Assembly: GCA_003952965.2 (NCBI GenBank)
Contig: RXIC02000066.1
Coordinates: 1 to 64,000 of the forward strand
Source: Morella rubra
Taxonomy: Eukaryota; Streptophyta; Magnoliopsida; Fagales; Myricaceae
Length of the DNA: 64,000 nt
Reading direction: 5' to 3'
Both the position numbers and the translations under genes were made by a program. Positions 23,901-35,787 of the stretch are shown here, in pieces (the first letter of the stretch is position 1; each line of letters starts with the position of its first letter). Below the pieces are notes generated by a model, which was not told where the DNA came from, did not search any database, and saw only the letters and a program-made list of their open reading frames with translations.

Positions 23901-26900
23901 CCGGTGACCATCAGTTCATTAATGCCGGTCTTGCTGTTTCCCTTTGTAAATGTTGGCTTCAAAGAACAGGGAACTGGGAAAAGCTATTCCAAAATGTTGG
24001 TTGAAATTCACCTACCACTTGCTTTTGCTTTACGTGCGAACTGTATCTTGATATATTCCAGGCTTGTGAACTCACAGAACCTTTCTAGTTTTTCATCATG
24101 AGAGACAACTGGAATTATAAGGAATTGGTTTCATATGTGACAAAAATAAGGGACAACCTTTAAGTAAGAAAATTTAGTTTTCATTACGGCACAAAATGGA
24201 TATGTGTGGTGTCAACTATGTCATGTAAGCCAAGGGCCTTTGGGCTCAATGGCTTCTCTTGGACCCATAAACAAGCGATATTGTTCAGTTTAGCCAATAG
24301 GAGATATCTGCGAAGAGGGAAAGAGAAAAAAAGATTCATGCCACCTCTTACTGCTACTTTTTAGTTATCCTGGGCAAGTAAAGTGTAATGTGCCTCTTCG
24401 CAGTGGAACTTTTGGGGTTAAGAAGATGCTCTTTTTCCCCATTTCTCTTCGACTTATATTTTGTTTTTTTCCACCTTTAACTGTCTTAACTTTGTGCAAT
24501 ATAAAATCAGGATATCCGGGAAGCAGATTTGCCAGAGGCTTTTCTTAGAGGTCTTTCAACTGCACAAATTGCTGGAAGGGCTCAGATAGTCTGTGATATG
24601 TATTCCGAATCCAGTAAATCACTAAACTCGTCTAAAAATTCTTGTGGGGACCTGATCTTCTACTTAGATGGAGCTCACAGTCCTGAGAGCATGGAATTTT
24701 GTGCCAAGTGGTTCTCTAGTGCTGTTGGAGGCATCAAGAAATCTTCTCCTTCTTCTATAAAGGTTGACAACAATGAGGAAATTTTGGGGAATGGTCACAT
24801 CCAACATAAAAGTGAGAGGATGGAAGAGTCAGACAAATTATTAAAACAGGTACAAATCCATGGTAAACATCTAGACATAGTGAGCGGGTTTATATGTTCA
24901 GGTGTCTCTGGACAGCTTATGGCAATCCAGTTTGCATGTTTGTTGATGGATGCTTTTTTCTGTTTCTGTGTTGGCTTGTAATGGATATTAATTGGTTCCT
25001 CATATATGTCGTTTATACCTTGCCATAGATTCTTTTGTTCAATTGCATGGATGTGAGAGACCCTCAGACTCTGCTTCCACCGCTTGTGAGTACATGTACT
25101 TCCTCAGGTATTACTGCTTTGCATTCAAATAAATTGTACTTTTTTGTTTTCTTTTTTTCTTTCTTCAAGAGATCATCTGTCTACCAACACATCTGAGACC
25201 TCTTGATTATTCAGTGCAACAGACATCTATTTACTCTAAGCTAGCTAAGGAATTTTCTTTTATTAGTTTGCTCCATTTATAGATATATCTGCTGAATTGT
25301 ATGGAAGATTCTTCTTCTCTTCCTCAATTTACCTCCTCTTCTTGTAAATCTGGCATTCGTACTAAACCTCATATCATACAATTGCATCCTAGTGTTTCTA
25401 GAATCTATTTGATTTTATGGGATAAACACACTTTGCACCCTCCAACTATAGAGGTCTTCGACACTTTGCACCTTTATCTATTATTTTTGTCACATTGTAC
25501 CCACCAACTATTGATTTTATACATTTGCACATTCCGTTAATTTGAATGGAAAATGATTTTTTAGTGCGTGAAATGACAATTTTGTCCTGTAATTTTTTTT
25601 CTTGCAGTGACCATTTTATGAGGGTAGAATCGTAATTTAAGAGGCCAAAGAATGAATTTTCGTAAAGTGTCTGAAATCAATAATTTTGAGGGGGGAGGGG
25701 GGGTGCAAAGTGTATTTATACCTGATTATATAGTGTCCAATCATCTGAATTAATCCTTGTCTTGATACTGGTTAGTGCTCTATTTATTTCATTGAAAATA
25801 AAAAGTAAATATATAGAGCTGTGGCATAATACACAGGAACAATCAAGTAATGTAATTCACATGCTTGATTACACAATCTGAACAAACATGGAAACAAATT
25901 GTACTTGATTTTATGAGCAGAATTCCAGAGAATATTGAGTGCCAATATATTCTACTCCTTACTGCTGCACAATTACTATGGTAGCAAATGCCAGTTGTGG
26001 AGGTTTCAGAACACATAGTAAATGGAAAATTTCTGCTGTCCCCCCCCCAACTTGTGCTTTTCTGGGGACCTGATCCTCAGATTCCACCCACTATTAGTTA
26101 TGGTGTTGGGAGTGTCATTTGGCCCAACTGATGGCATGAGAACATAGCCTTCGTTTTTTTCTGCTTATGTTTCTTTCCAAGAAGAATTCAACATGGTCAT
26201 CAGACTTAGAAGCCTGCATTAAGAATTATATATAATTCTGTGCAGGAACTCGTTTCTCAAAAGCCCTTTTTGTACCAAGTATGTCAACATATAACAAGGT
26301 TACTTCTGGTGCCTCAGTCATTCCTTCAGATATCTGCAGCAGGGATTTGTCTTGGCAATTTCACCTCCAGAGACTTTGGGAGAAGGTTATCCATGGGAAG
26401 GGTATGCCCCATCTTTTTGGTTTACTCTTGAGCTCGGGTGTTTGTTAGTTATGTTGCTAGTGTCACAGATATTTTTGTTAGTCAACCTAAATCACAAGTC
26501 TTGGAATAATGTTAAGTTGAACATTTGAAGTGTTCCTCTTGGGATCAATGCTAAGTTGAGATGTCTTGTGTTTAAAGTTTGTCGTTATCGCTTGTCTTTT
26601 TCTGAGGTTTTGGGTTCCATGTCTGGTGAACATTTGAAGCACAACATCAACATATAGGAGGGGGAAACTTGGGTTTCTCAATAAAGAGGGCTGTCGTAAT
26701 AGTTCCTCGCCAAACATTTCAGATGGTGAAATCATGGCTGTACCTCTTATACCTGAAGTGTTGTATACACCGATCGCTGACTGAGGGACTGAAGAAATCA
26801 GAACCATGAATTCTGTTTCAGTATTCACACTGTGTGGGTCTAAGTTACACATGCGATTGATTTTTTTTTGGGGGGAATCTGGATAGGTAATACAATTGAA

Positions 26901-27583
26901 AGTTGAAATGTGTATATTATATACAGGGCTTTCTGTTCACAATGCAGAAGTAGGTACTTTGAATGACAGGGGTGCCAGGATGGACAAGGCTACAATTTTA
27001 CCACCTCATGAATTTCTTTACGAGGATGCTTCTCATTGCAGTCCTGCAGAAAATTATTTTGCTTGCAGTGCGGTAATGCCTTCATTGCCATTGACTATAA
27101 AATGGCTGCGGGATTGTGTCAAAGAAAACCCATCATTAAAAGTTCAGGTAAGATTACTCTCTGAGATGGCAGTCTGTTCTAAATCAACAGCATATTGGAA
27201 TGACCTAGGCAGCATATGGGTTGTGGAGATATCCGTGGGGCAAACAACCATAGAAAATTCCTCCTCCACTCTTGTTTGATCACAATGGAGTGTCTTTTCT
27301 GGTTTCTTCCCTTTTGTGGCTGGTTATGTCTTCTATATCAAGATTTTTTAGATTAACTGGTATGCAGTTTTCTCGATTTTGCCTGTGATAGTTTCATAAA
27401 TTTTGTCACGAATGATGACGGCGGTGATATGCCATCTTATGATAATAGGACGTACACCCTGCATGAGTCTTGAGAGATACTCATGCTAACCAGGTAGTCA
27501 TTATGCTTATTGTTATTTTACAGGTTCTTGTCACCGGATCATTACATCTGGTTGGAGATGTTCTGAAGCTATTGAAGAGGTGA
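17982..27583 (+). CDS. FPGS: Folylpolyglutamate synthase, with possible targeting exon
   Basis: The enzyme adds glutamates to tetrahydrofolates using ATP, retaining folates in cell compartments. The core reads from ATG 19036 in 15 exons: 19021-19230, 19608-19673, 19942-20051, 20554-20614, 20929-21012, 22027-22083, 22324-22384, 22616-22662, 22819-22896, 23837-23995, 24511-24849, 25029-25107, 26246-26401, 26937-shifted to 26927-27147 and 27524-27583. This gives 590 residues in one unbroken frame. Signatures are the P-loop [56 protein letters not shown] and the C-domain LDGAHSPES. An upstream exon 17967-18152 with ATG 17982 joins in phase to 19021 and adds 62 residues rich in Lys, Arg, His, Ser and Cys, which could be an organelle presequence. 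Plants have plastid, mitochondrial and cytosolic forms. The core is near certain and the extension is an inference. The exon 11 donor is the unusual GTTGGT. Confidence 0.88.
18062..18372 (+). repeat. Diverged direct duplication over the putative FPGS targeting exon
   Basis: The segment at about 18062-18208 recurs at about 18249-18372. Matched parts are AAAAGAAAATGGAG/AAAAAGAAATGGAG, TTAGACACAGT/CTAGATACAGT, AAACTGTAGGTTCAGAATTA/AAACTGTATGCTCAGAATTA and GCATGCCTCTGATAAAT/CCATGCCTCTGATAAAT. The proposed exon donor (ACT-GTAGGT) is in copy 1, and copy 2 has the equivalent GTATGC. The second copy is shorter. Confidence 0.65.
25422..25719. mobile_element. MITE in FPGS intron 13, about 298 bp
   Basis: The ends form a terminal inverted repeat: ATAAACACACTTTGCACCC at the left and GGGTGCAAAGTGTATTTAT at the right, with one mismatch. 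The interior is AT-rich and non-coding, with a G-rich run just inside the right end and a second TTTGCACC-type motif near the left. No transposase is present, so this is a non-autonomous element. It lies between exons 13 and 14 and should be spliced out. A related copy lies at 52672-52929. Confidence 0.75.
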
Positions 27584-29231
27584 TATAAATTAAAGACACT
27601 GCCAGAAAATTGGGATTTATCCAAAACATTCTTTCACTCATTTTCACAAAATTGATTCTATACCATGTTATGGAAGCAGCTAAGCTGCGGAATGTCATCC
27701 TAAGCCTGTCTAGCTGATTATGCTTCTTTCTTTTTTCTTTTTTTAGCTGGGCTGATTATGCTTCTTTTGTAAGTACATTGATTATATAATCTATATAAAA
27801 TGGTATCACTTGATGTTCATATCTGAAAGAGAGGAATGGTTAAATTTTTCTTTCAACCAAGTAAATTCTGATTTGGCCTAATTAACTTGGATTCCACTCT
27901 AAGATTCTGTCTGATTATCGTCTAGAGGCTACTTTGTGGCTAAACTTTACAACACTCACTTATCGTTAAACATGTTTAATGGTGTTTTAAAGGAAACTGC
28001 TTAATCAGTTTCGTAAATATTTGAAATGGGATCCATAGTCATCAAAAAACCATGAAACATGTTCTCCATAGCCCATATGTCAGGTGTTAGAAAAAGCCAA
28101 AAATACAAATACGAAATAGTCCCATGAGTATGATATCTTCTTTCGTGACCGTATGTGCTTCAGTGCTTGTTTGTAATCAAGCCTACATTTCTGGTACAAA
28201 TCTAACGTAAATGCCGACTCAGAGATCCCATTGGAATTGCTTCACAGGATTTGGGAAACTGTTGTCTTTGGTTCCAATCATTGAACGTGGATAGGTTTTC
28301 TTTTGTTTTCCTCAACCATTGTTGCAGTGCTGTCAACCTTGTCCACGACCATTGAGAAATTTAATAAGCAAATAATTGAATTAAATGAAAATAAAGTGGC
28401 ATTACACACGCAATTTCCAAGACTACCCGCGATGGGTGCTGAAAATCCAATAGTTTATTAGCAAGCTATGCATGCATTGGCCAACCTTCTGTGGAAAAAT
28501 AGCCTTCTTCTAGTCTCCACGTTGTCTGCACTTGCGAGTCATGCTGCTTCTCTGCCACTTCCAATGAAGGGATCGTTTGGAGTGTTGGATAGTTTACTCT
28601 ATCTTGCTTGTAGAATGAGTTAGAGAGTTTCTATCATTCACTGGATATGATTTTTTTATCTGGTGGGTCGTCATCATCCTTAGCTGCTAGCTTGGTGGTT
28701 CAGCAGCACTGAAAAGGATCCAAACCTATCTGAATAACCCAGGAAACAACCCACAACCTAATATAAAAAGAAAATCTAGTTGTTTGACTTTAAAGAGAAC
28801 ATTTAAGTCCAAACGTAATTTTTTTTTTCTTGACACAAGAACAAGATAATATGTAGGTAGGAATTGAAGTTGGAGGAAAAGGTCAAGTGATTTCCCCTTT
28901 TTTATTGCTGTATTTTACAACATATATCAATTAAAAATTTAAAAAACGTTTTGTTTAATTGGGAGCATAATATCTGTTTTTTTCTTTCTTATTGATGTTA
29001 ATGAGCTAATATGTTGAGGGTAATGGAAGTAAATGGATAGCATTATAAGTAAATTTATTGACTTATGGCAATTTAAGGCAAAGATTCAACCTCTTTTGTG
29101 GGCAGTCATGATTGGCATAAATGGGGTTACTAACCCTGCCATCATTTTCTCTCCTTTTGACTTGTTTTTTTCTCTTTTTTTGAGAAAAGAAAAAAAAGAA
29201 TATAAAACATGCCTGCCTTTCTCTAAATAAC

Positions 29232-29262
<31 letters not shown>

Positions 29263-29692
29263 GAACTACCTTCATTGAGGTAAAAGAAAGAAATCAATCT
29301 CCTAATTATTATTTTTTTTTTCATTTTTCCACTTTGTAAAAGAACACAAAAATCGTCTCAAATAATATAAAGCAAAAATATCTAATATTTTTAAGGATGA
29401 AAAAGAAAAATGGTAATCAATAGTTTGATCAAAGGGAAGTTTTAAAAACAAAATTTGAAAAGAAAAAAAAAAAAACCGATGCCGGGAAAGATCACGCACG
29501 ACAAAAAAGCTTTTCTCTGTGATTTCGTTCTAGTGCAGGTTCTTCCATTAAGATGCTGACTTCTCCTTCATTTTCGACCCCGCGTTCTCTCTCTCTCTCT
29601 CAATTCGCCTGCACAGACTACATACGTGCATGCAAATAGATAAAATAGAGAGATAGATACATGCGCCAAACTTTCGCTTCTTGCAAACTCTC
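27584..29692. other. Intergenic region between FPGS and the KOBITO1-like gene
   Basis: No gene is supported. The 3' UTR of FPGS should lie at the left. A pure A run of about 29 bases sits at 29232-29260, flanked by a T-rich, A-rich inverted arrangement near 29160-29205. A CT-rich leader (about 29585-29600) precedes the next start codon. Confidence 0.5.
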
Positions 29693-32600
29693 ATGGCGGG
29701 TCTCCACTCTGCCCCCAGACCCTCCTCCTCTTCTTCTTTTTCTTCCTTTTCATCGTCTTCCTCGCAGTCCTTCACTTCTCGTCTCCTCTTGCTCCTCACA
29801 CTCCTCTCGTTGACCCTCGCTTCTTTCGCATTCATTCTTCAATGGCGGGGCGGCCTCAACGACCCGATTGCCCGCTGGTACCCGGACCAGCACGAATTCC
29901 CGGGCATGGGTGTTTCCGGATCCGGACCCTCTCAATCCTCTCGTTATTCGGCATCCGATTGCGTTGATCTTCTGGGTCACAGCCGCTCGCCTACCTTCCC
30001 GTATTTCAGGGATTGGAAGTTCGGGTACGGGTCGGATCTGAAGCCCAAGGTGAGTGCCTGAATGGAAGTTAGTTGAACGCTTTGTGGTGTTTTGGCTTTG
30101 TTTAAATTTGGTTGCTGGATTTTGCTTTTTTGAGCTTTTTGGGTCTTGGGATCTGGCATTTGGGTTGTGCTGATTTCGGATTTGCATGAGAGATATTATG
30201 TGATTTTTTTGGTGTTAGGATAGATTTCAGACATGTATAAAAATTGCCAATCGGTAATCAAAGTGAGATTTTTGTTTTCACGTAATGAATTACTTTCATT
30301 ACGTGAAACTGTAAGACTTTATTTATGATCGTTTCTGCTTAAAGTTTTTGTCCAAACTCTATAATATTTTCCGAGTGCAGATTGAGGAATTAGAAATATC
30401 TGTTTTTGCATGAAGTTGGCACTTCATGTGTTGTGTCAGTGCCTTGAAAGCCATTTCCTTTGATCCTTAAGTCCATTGGAGTATCCCGTCTTTATGACGT
30501 TACTGTTTGTTCGATAAATAGCTATGCTTAAATATTCAATGAATTCTTCCATGTTAGTTCAATCGATGTGAACAATCTGATATCTTGTTTTGGATTAATT
30601 TTGAATGTTTGACTTTCCGAATATGTGGTTATTTTCTGGGTGAATTATGGAACAATTTTGACCTCTCTTGCAATTTTGCTGTATGCCAGATATGTATTAC
30701 AACAAGCACTTCTGCTGGTCTAGAACAGATTTTGCCATGGATTTTTTATCATAAGGTTATTGGAGTTTCAACCTTTTTCCTTTTTGTTGAAGGGAAAGCT
30801 GCCTCTCCAGATGTATCTAAAGTCCTAAAAACAATTCCAGTAAGTCTGAGCCACACACCTTGATAACCTTGTTGTTTTGACTTTCGTGACTGTTTTTTGT
30901 GTAATTAACTTCTTGACTTCTCTTGTTCTGGACTAAGCATATTTATTTTTCTTCAGGGGGTGAAAGTTATATACAGAACAAAAGAATTAGAAGAGCAGCA
31001 AGCTAAGAGGTTAGTACATTCTCCATCCAAATTGAATTTCACTTTCTTTTGATTGGGTTTGTAATTTTGGTAAGTCCTCTACTTTGAATAGTTCATTGTT
31101 ACTTGGATAACTCTCGTGCTAGTTTTAACATGGAACCTAAGCTTATGGTCTATTTTTGTTTTAAAATTTGAAATATTCGGTCAATGTTAGATAGTCAATT
31201 GTGTCAAAAAGAGAGAAATTTTTGGATAAAGGCAGAAACATTGTTTGGTTTTAAGTTTTAATATTTCCTCCCTCATCTTTCTGATAAAAGCTTAAGGACC
31301 TTTTCTATTGAGTATTTTGATTCCTTTTTCTTTGTTCTATCCAGATATAGGACATTATACGTTAGACTGAAGAACTTCGATATGTTGATATCCTATTTTG
31401 CACACTGCAAATTGGTGCCTGATTTTCAGGTCTGAAGTATTAAAATAAACATATTGTTGGTTCTGAAATGGAAGAAAATGTACTTATAACAAAGAGTTGC
31501 AATTTGGTGACCATTGGGTGGATGGTCTTCAGCACCAAAGAACTTCCCAATCTATTGCTCCTTCCTTTTTCTGAATATTTATTTTTGCTCTCATAGTCAT
31601 GAAGTTTGTAAGCTATATATTATATTAGCAGGGGAGACAGTGAGATTTGTTTATTCTTTATGAGATTTTATTATGTTGAATATGTTGTTCAGTATTATGA
31701 ACTAATTATTTGTGCTCCAATTTCTGTTATCATAACATGTTATTAGTCGGATCTGGAATGAGACTTGGTTGGCAAGCTTCTTCTACAAACCATGTAACTA
31801 TGAGTTGTTTGTGAAGCAATCGCTCAATATGGAGATTGCAATTGTCATGGCAAGGGTATGTGTACTGAATCGTCTTCTATTGTATGACATTACTAGCACT
31901 TTCCAATGTGTGATGAAGTTCTAATATTGTCTTTGTCAATTTAGGATGCTGGGATGGATTGGATCATCCATCTTGACACTGATGAACTACTACATCCAGC
32001 AGGAACTCGGGAGTACTCTTTGAGACAATTGCTGTCTGATGTTCCTAGAACTGTGGATATGGTTATCTTTCCAAATTATGTGAGCGAATCAGCTTTGTCT
32101 AGAATTCATTTGATCTTGCTAGTAACATTGCTTAAAAGTATGCTGGTGTATTGTCTTTTTCAGGAGAGCAGTGTTGAGCGAGATGATATCAAGGAACCTT
32201 TCAGTGAGGTATAATCTTTTCACCTTCCCACGTTCTTAACTATGATGGGATGAGTGAGAGTTTAGAGGTTGGCAGCATTATTTTCAATTGATGTTGTAAT
32301 ACTAAAATATTTGCATTGTGAGCTGTCTTCCTATACATTTGGTATTTTTATTAAATTACGTAGCTTAGGAGATTCAAGGTGCATGGTCTGTCAGTCTTGG
32401 CATCATGCATAACCAAGTATTAAAATCCTGAGATAATTGGAAGTGTCCAAAAATTGTTCACTCGACCCCTTGTTTCCATTAACATTGTCGTGCAACTTTT
32501 GTAAATACAGACACATTTGTACTTATAAAAAAAAAGAAAGTAAATACAGACACATTTGCTGTTTTCCAATATCACTTATCTCATGTTGGCATAGGTCTCT

Positions 32601-34442
32601 ATGTTCAAGAAGAACTATGATCATCTTCCAAAAGATGTATATTTTGGAAACTACAAAGAAGCAACCCGTGGTAATCCAAACTACTTTTTGACCTACGGAA
32701 ATGGAAAATCAGCTGCTCGGATTAGGGATCATCTTCGTCCTAATGGTGCACACAGATGGCACAACTATATGAAGACCCCAAAGTATGTTATTCAATGTCA
32801 AATTTCTGCGAGTTCGTGACCATGCATGTCACACTCAGGGTTTTTTAATGTCTTTGTATATACGCGCTTAAATTTACAAATAATATGTTACTTTTATGAC
32901 GAACAGTTCAACATATTTACAAACTTGTATATTGTTATACTTGAGTCATTGGAATGTTGGTAATCAACCTACTTGATTACTGGTTCTTGTTTACTGCCCA
33001 AGTTTTTGATCCAATGTCTCTAAATGACTAGTTAATGGACAGAGTATTTCATTTCTTGTAAACTCACTTATGTTTGCTGTGCAATCTTTTAGTGAGATCA
33101 AACTAGATGAGGCTGCTGTTCTGCATTACACATACCCTAAATTTTCTGATTTAACTTCAAGACGTGATCGGTGTGGCTGCAAGCCTACGAAGGAAGATGT
33201 TAAAAGATGCTTCATGCTGGAGTTTGACAGAGCTGTGAGTTCTGATGCCTTCACATTAGCCCAAGAACTGTTTTAGCATTGTTTGAGTTACATTAAACAT
33301 AAACATGGGTGTGTGTGTGTTTGTGAGAGACAGAGACACAGAGGGTAGGTGTCATCTATAATATGACTAGTCTTATTTGAAATTCTTAGTGCTACAAAGA
33401 GGCCTTAAGAGGTTATCTTAAATTTGTGGTTAAATGTATTGGTAAAGATCATGCAGATGCTTGATTATATTTGGGTTGTCTTTCTTACAGCTCTGTCCTT
33501 CTATATGCTGTGCAGGCATTCATAATTGCTTCAACTGCAACAGAAGAGGAAATGCTTCGCTGGTACGAGGAATACTACAAACATTTTCTATCCTTAATTG
33601 CAATTGTCAAAGAGTTCATACAATGTTAAAATTACTATTAGGTTCTACACATTGCATGCTATGAAGGGTACGTTTGGGCATCGTAGCATTTGAATGACAG
33701 CATTTTGGTCCTCCTAACATTTACATGTGAGTGATTTAAACGAAAAAGAAAAGAAAAAAGGCAATCACAGGGGATGACAACCCACTTCTAGGATTATAAT
33801 AAGACACTTTTCTCAAGTTTTCTCGTTTCCTCAATGACCTTCATCCACACCTGTTACTAGTTAAAGAGAGGGTGTGTTATAAATGAGATAAATGTTATTG
33901 CTTTTGGTTTCTATAGAATTTTGCTTTCACTTACATTACTTTGCTGCTATAGGTACCGCGAACGAATTGTGTGGACTGACAAAGAACTAACCTTGAAACT
34001 TTTGAGGAAGGGTATCTTGACTCGCATTTATGCTCCTATGGTGAGTTAAATTGCCTGAAGGTTACCATCTTTTAGATTATTTTTAACGCAACAGTTCACA
34101 TTCTTGGCTCCTATTTTTGGGTGTTAGAAATTCTCCAACTCTTTTCTATTTCTTCCACAGGTCATTATTCAAGGTCTGAGGGAATCTGGCGTTTTTAGCT
34201 CTGTAATCACATCAGCCATGGAAACAAATGTGTCAAAAGACAATTTCTTAAAATCCATTGAGAGTAGTAATTCTTCTAGGGCAATCCCACCTGGAGTGAC
34301 TTCTTCAAGAAAGATGGGTAACGGTCGAGAAGCTCAAGTGAATGCAAGAAAGGTCTTGAAAATCGAAGAAGTTGCATCTCACCCTTCAGCAATCCCACCC
34401 TTATCTCCTCCCGGCCTGAATGATTTTGATATTGACACCTAA
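29693..34442 (+). CDS. KOB1: KOBITO1-type glycosyltransferase-like membrane protein
   Basis: Eleven exons read in one frame: 29693-30049, 30690-30839, 30957-31009, 31747-31855, 31945-32079, 32164-32208, 32595-32782, 33093-33234, 33516-33562, 33953-34040 and 34161-34442. They give 531 residues, against about 533 in Arabidopsis KOB1/ELD1/ABI8. After a Ser-rich N-terminus, one membrane segment (about residues 30-50) suggests a type II Golgi or plasma membrane protein. The glycosyltransferase-like domain starts [17 protein letters not shown] and includes the acidic metal-binding motif [23 protein letters not shown] and [14 protein letters not shown]. The last 100 residues are Ser/Pro-rich, ending [11 protein letters not shown]. 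In Arabidopsis the protein is needed for cellulose deposition, cell elongation and ABA or sugar responses, but its enzymatic activity is unproven. This is a confident family call. Whether it is KOB1 itself or a paralogue is less certain. Confidence 0.92.
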
Positions 34443-35787
34443 TAGTTGCAATGATTCACTATGTCCCTTCCACGGCTGGCCTCCTGAATGGAAATTTTGG
34501 TATTTTCCCAAGAGAGAAAACAGAACAGAGTGAGAGAAGCAGGTTTGGCAGTTCTGACGGGCTCTTCGATGTTCAGTTTCCTGGGGTTCTTCCCGATCAT
34601 TACCCAAGCGCTGGTGTACATTTCAGGTTTAGACCCTAGATTTTACTGATTGATAGGTGTAAAGGGGGATTTGGATTGCAGATTCCTGAGTTTCTTATAT
34701 GTTGTTCATTATGTAAGTATCGGCTGATTGCCTGAGTTTGTAACCTGCAATCCTAGCCTCATATTCCTTTGGTAATACACATTATAAGGGGGCCATTTTA
34801 GAATTTTATTTCCCCAAAAAGGATGGAGAGATGGTTACTGAATAAACATGGCTAATTTTGCCATTGATTTCTTCAAAAGTTACTCTTTCCCTTCAGAATC
34901 TTTTGTGCATAAAGAATGAGGATGAGACCTATTGCAAAATTTGCAGGTTTGATGTCCAAATTTGGGTGAAAAGAATCGTTCACCTCCTGCCTGAGAAAAG
35001 ATTATATTTCCCTCCAATTTTTTTTTTTTAATTTGTTCTCCTCCAAATAATTGATTGTAGTATAAGTTAGCAAAAATTCTTTGAAGTTGCGTGTTTTTAA
35101 ATTTTACTAATACGCACTTTTTGACAATAGAAGACTGATATCCAAGCTTTGATAATTCACATCCCTATAGACTTCAATTTTTAACTAATTTCCCAAGGAC
35201 AAAAGTTTCAAGAAAATGCGAAAAAGTTTCTTTTTCTTTCTTTAATAGGGGCTGACAAGGATTACCCTGCGCACACACTGGCACCCACACTGAAACACCT
35301 GTGCCTACATGCCCTGGTTTGCCCGTTTGTCGGTTCTTCTCTCTTAACTATGCTGCTAACCTGCCTCCGCCCCTGCTTCTACTCCTGCTCCTGCTCCTGC
35401 TTAAACCAGGCACCTCTCTCTCTCTCTCTCATGATCGATGAAACAAGCATTGCATCTAGGGCTTAAGAGTTTTATGAACCTTCCAAGGTTTGTCTTTCGC
35501 TTTTCTTTTTCTTTGTTGGCATATTTTCTCTGGACTGTCTTTGGTTGCCGAGAAACTAAGGGTAGGGAAAAGATTCCGCAAAATAAAAAGGAACAAAATT
35601 CGCAATGAGTCGAAATGTTCTAAGTTAATTTTTATTATTATTATTATTATTATTATTGTTTCCGGGGATTCAGTTTTATACTTAGTTGGAAATTTCTTGC
35701 TCGACTGACTAAGGAAATTGTAGCGCTGCAGTAGCTCCAGGGAGGAATTTGAGAAGTGGAACATTGATTTCTTTGAGAGTAAGCGCA
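34443..35787. other. Region between the KOBITO1-like gene and ARP
   Basis: This contains the 3' UTR of the preceding gene and the leader of ARP. A short CT repeat lies near 35410 and a TTA trinucleotide repeat near 35632-35656. A possible first coding exon for ARP is 35474-35561, beginning MNLPRFVF and joining in phase to 35741. It would make a longer N-terminus, but the evidence is only frame and splice sites. Confidence 0.45.
35632..35656. repeat. TTA trinucleotide microsatellite
   Basis: A perfect run of about eight TTA units lies upstream of the ARP start, within the possible first intron or leader. Confidence 0.9.

Noticed and set aside
29232..29260. Run of 29 A that might mark a retroposed gene or LINE tail
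   Set aside because: The flanking sequence shows no coding remnant or target duplication. It is probably a simple homopolymer.
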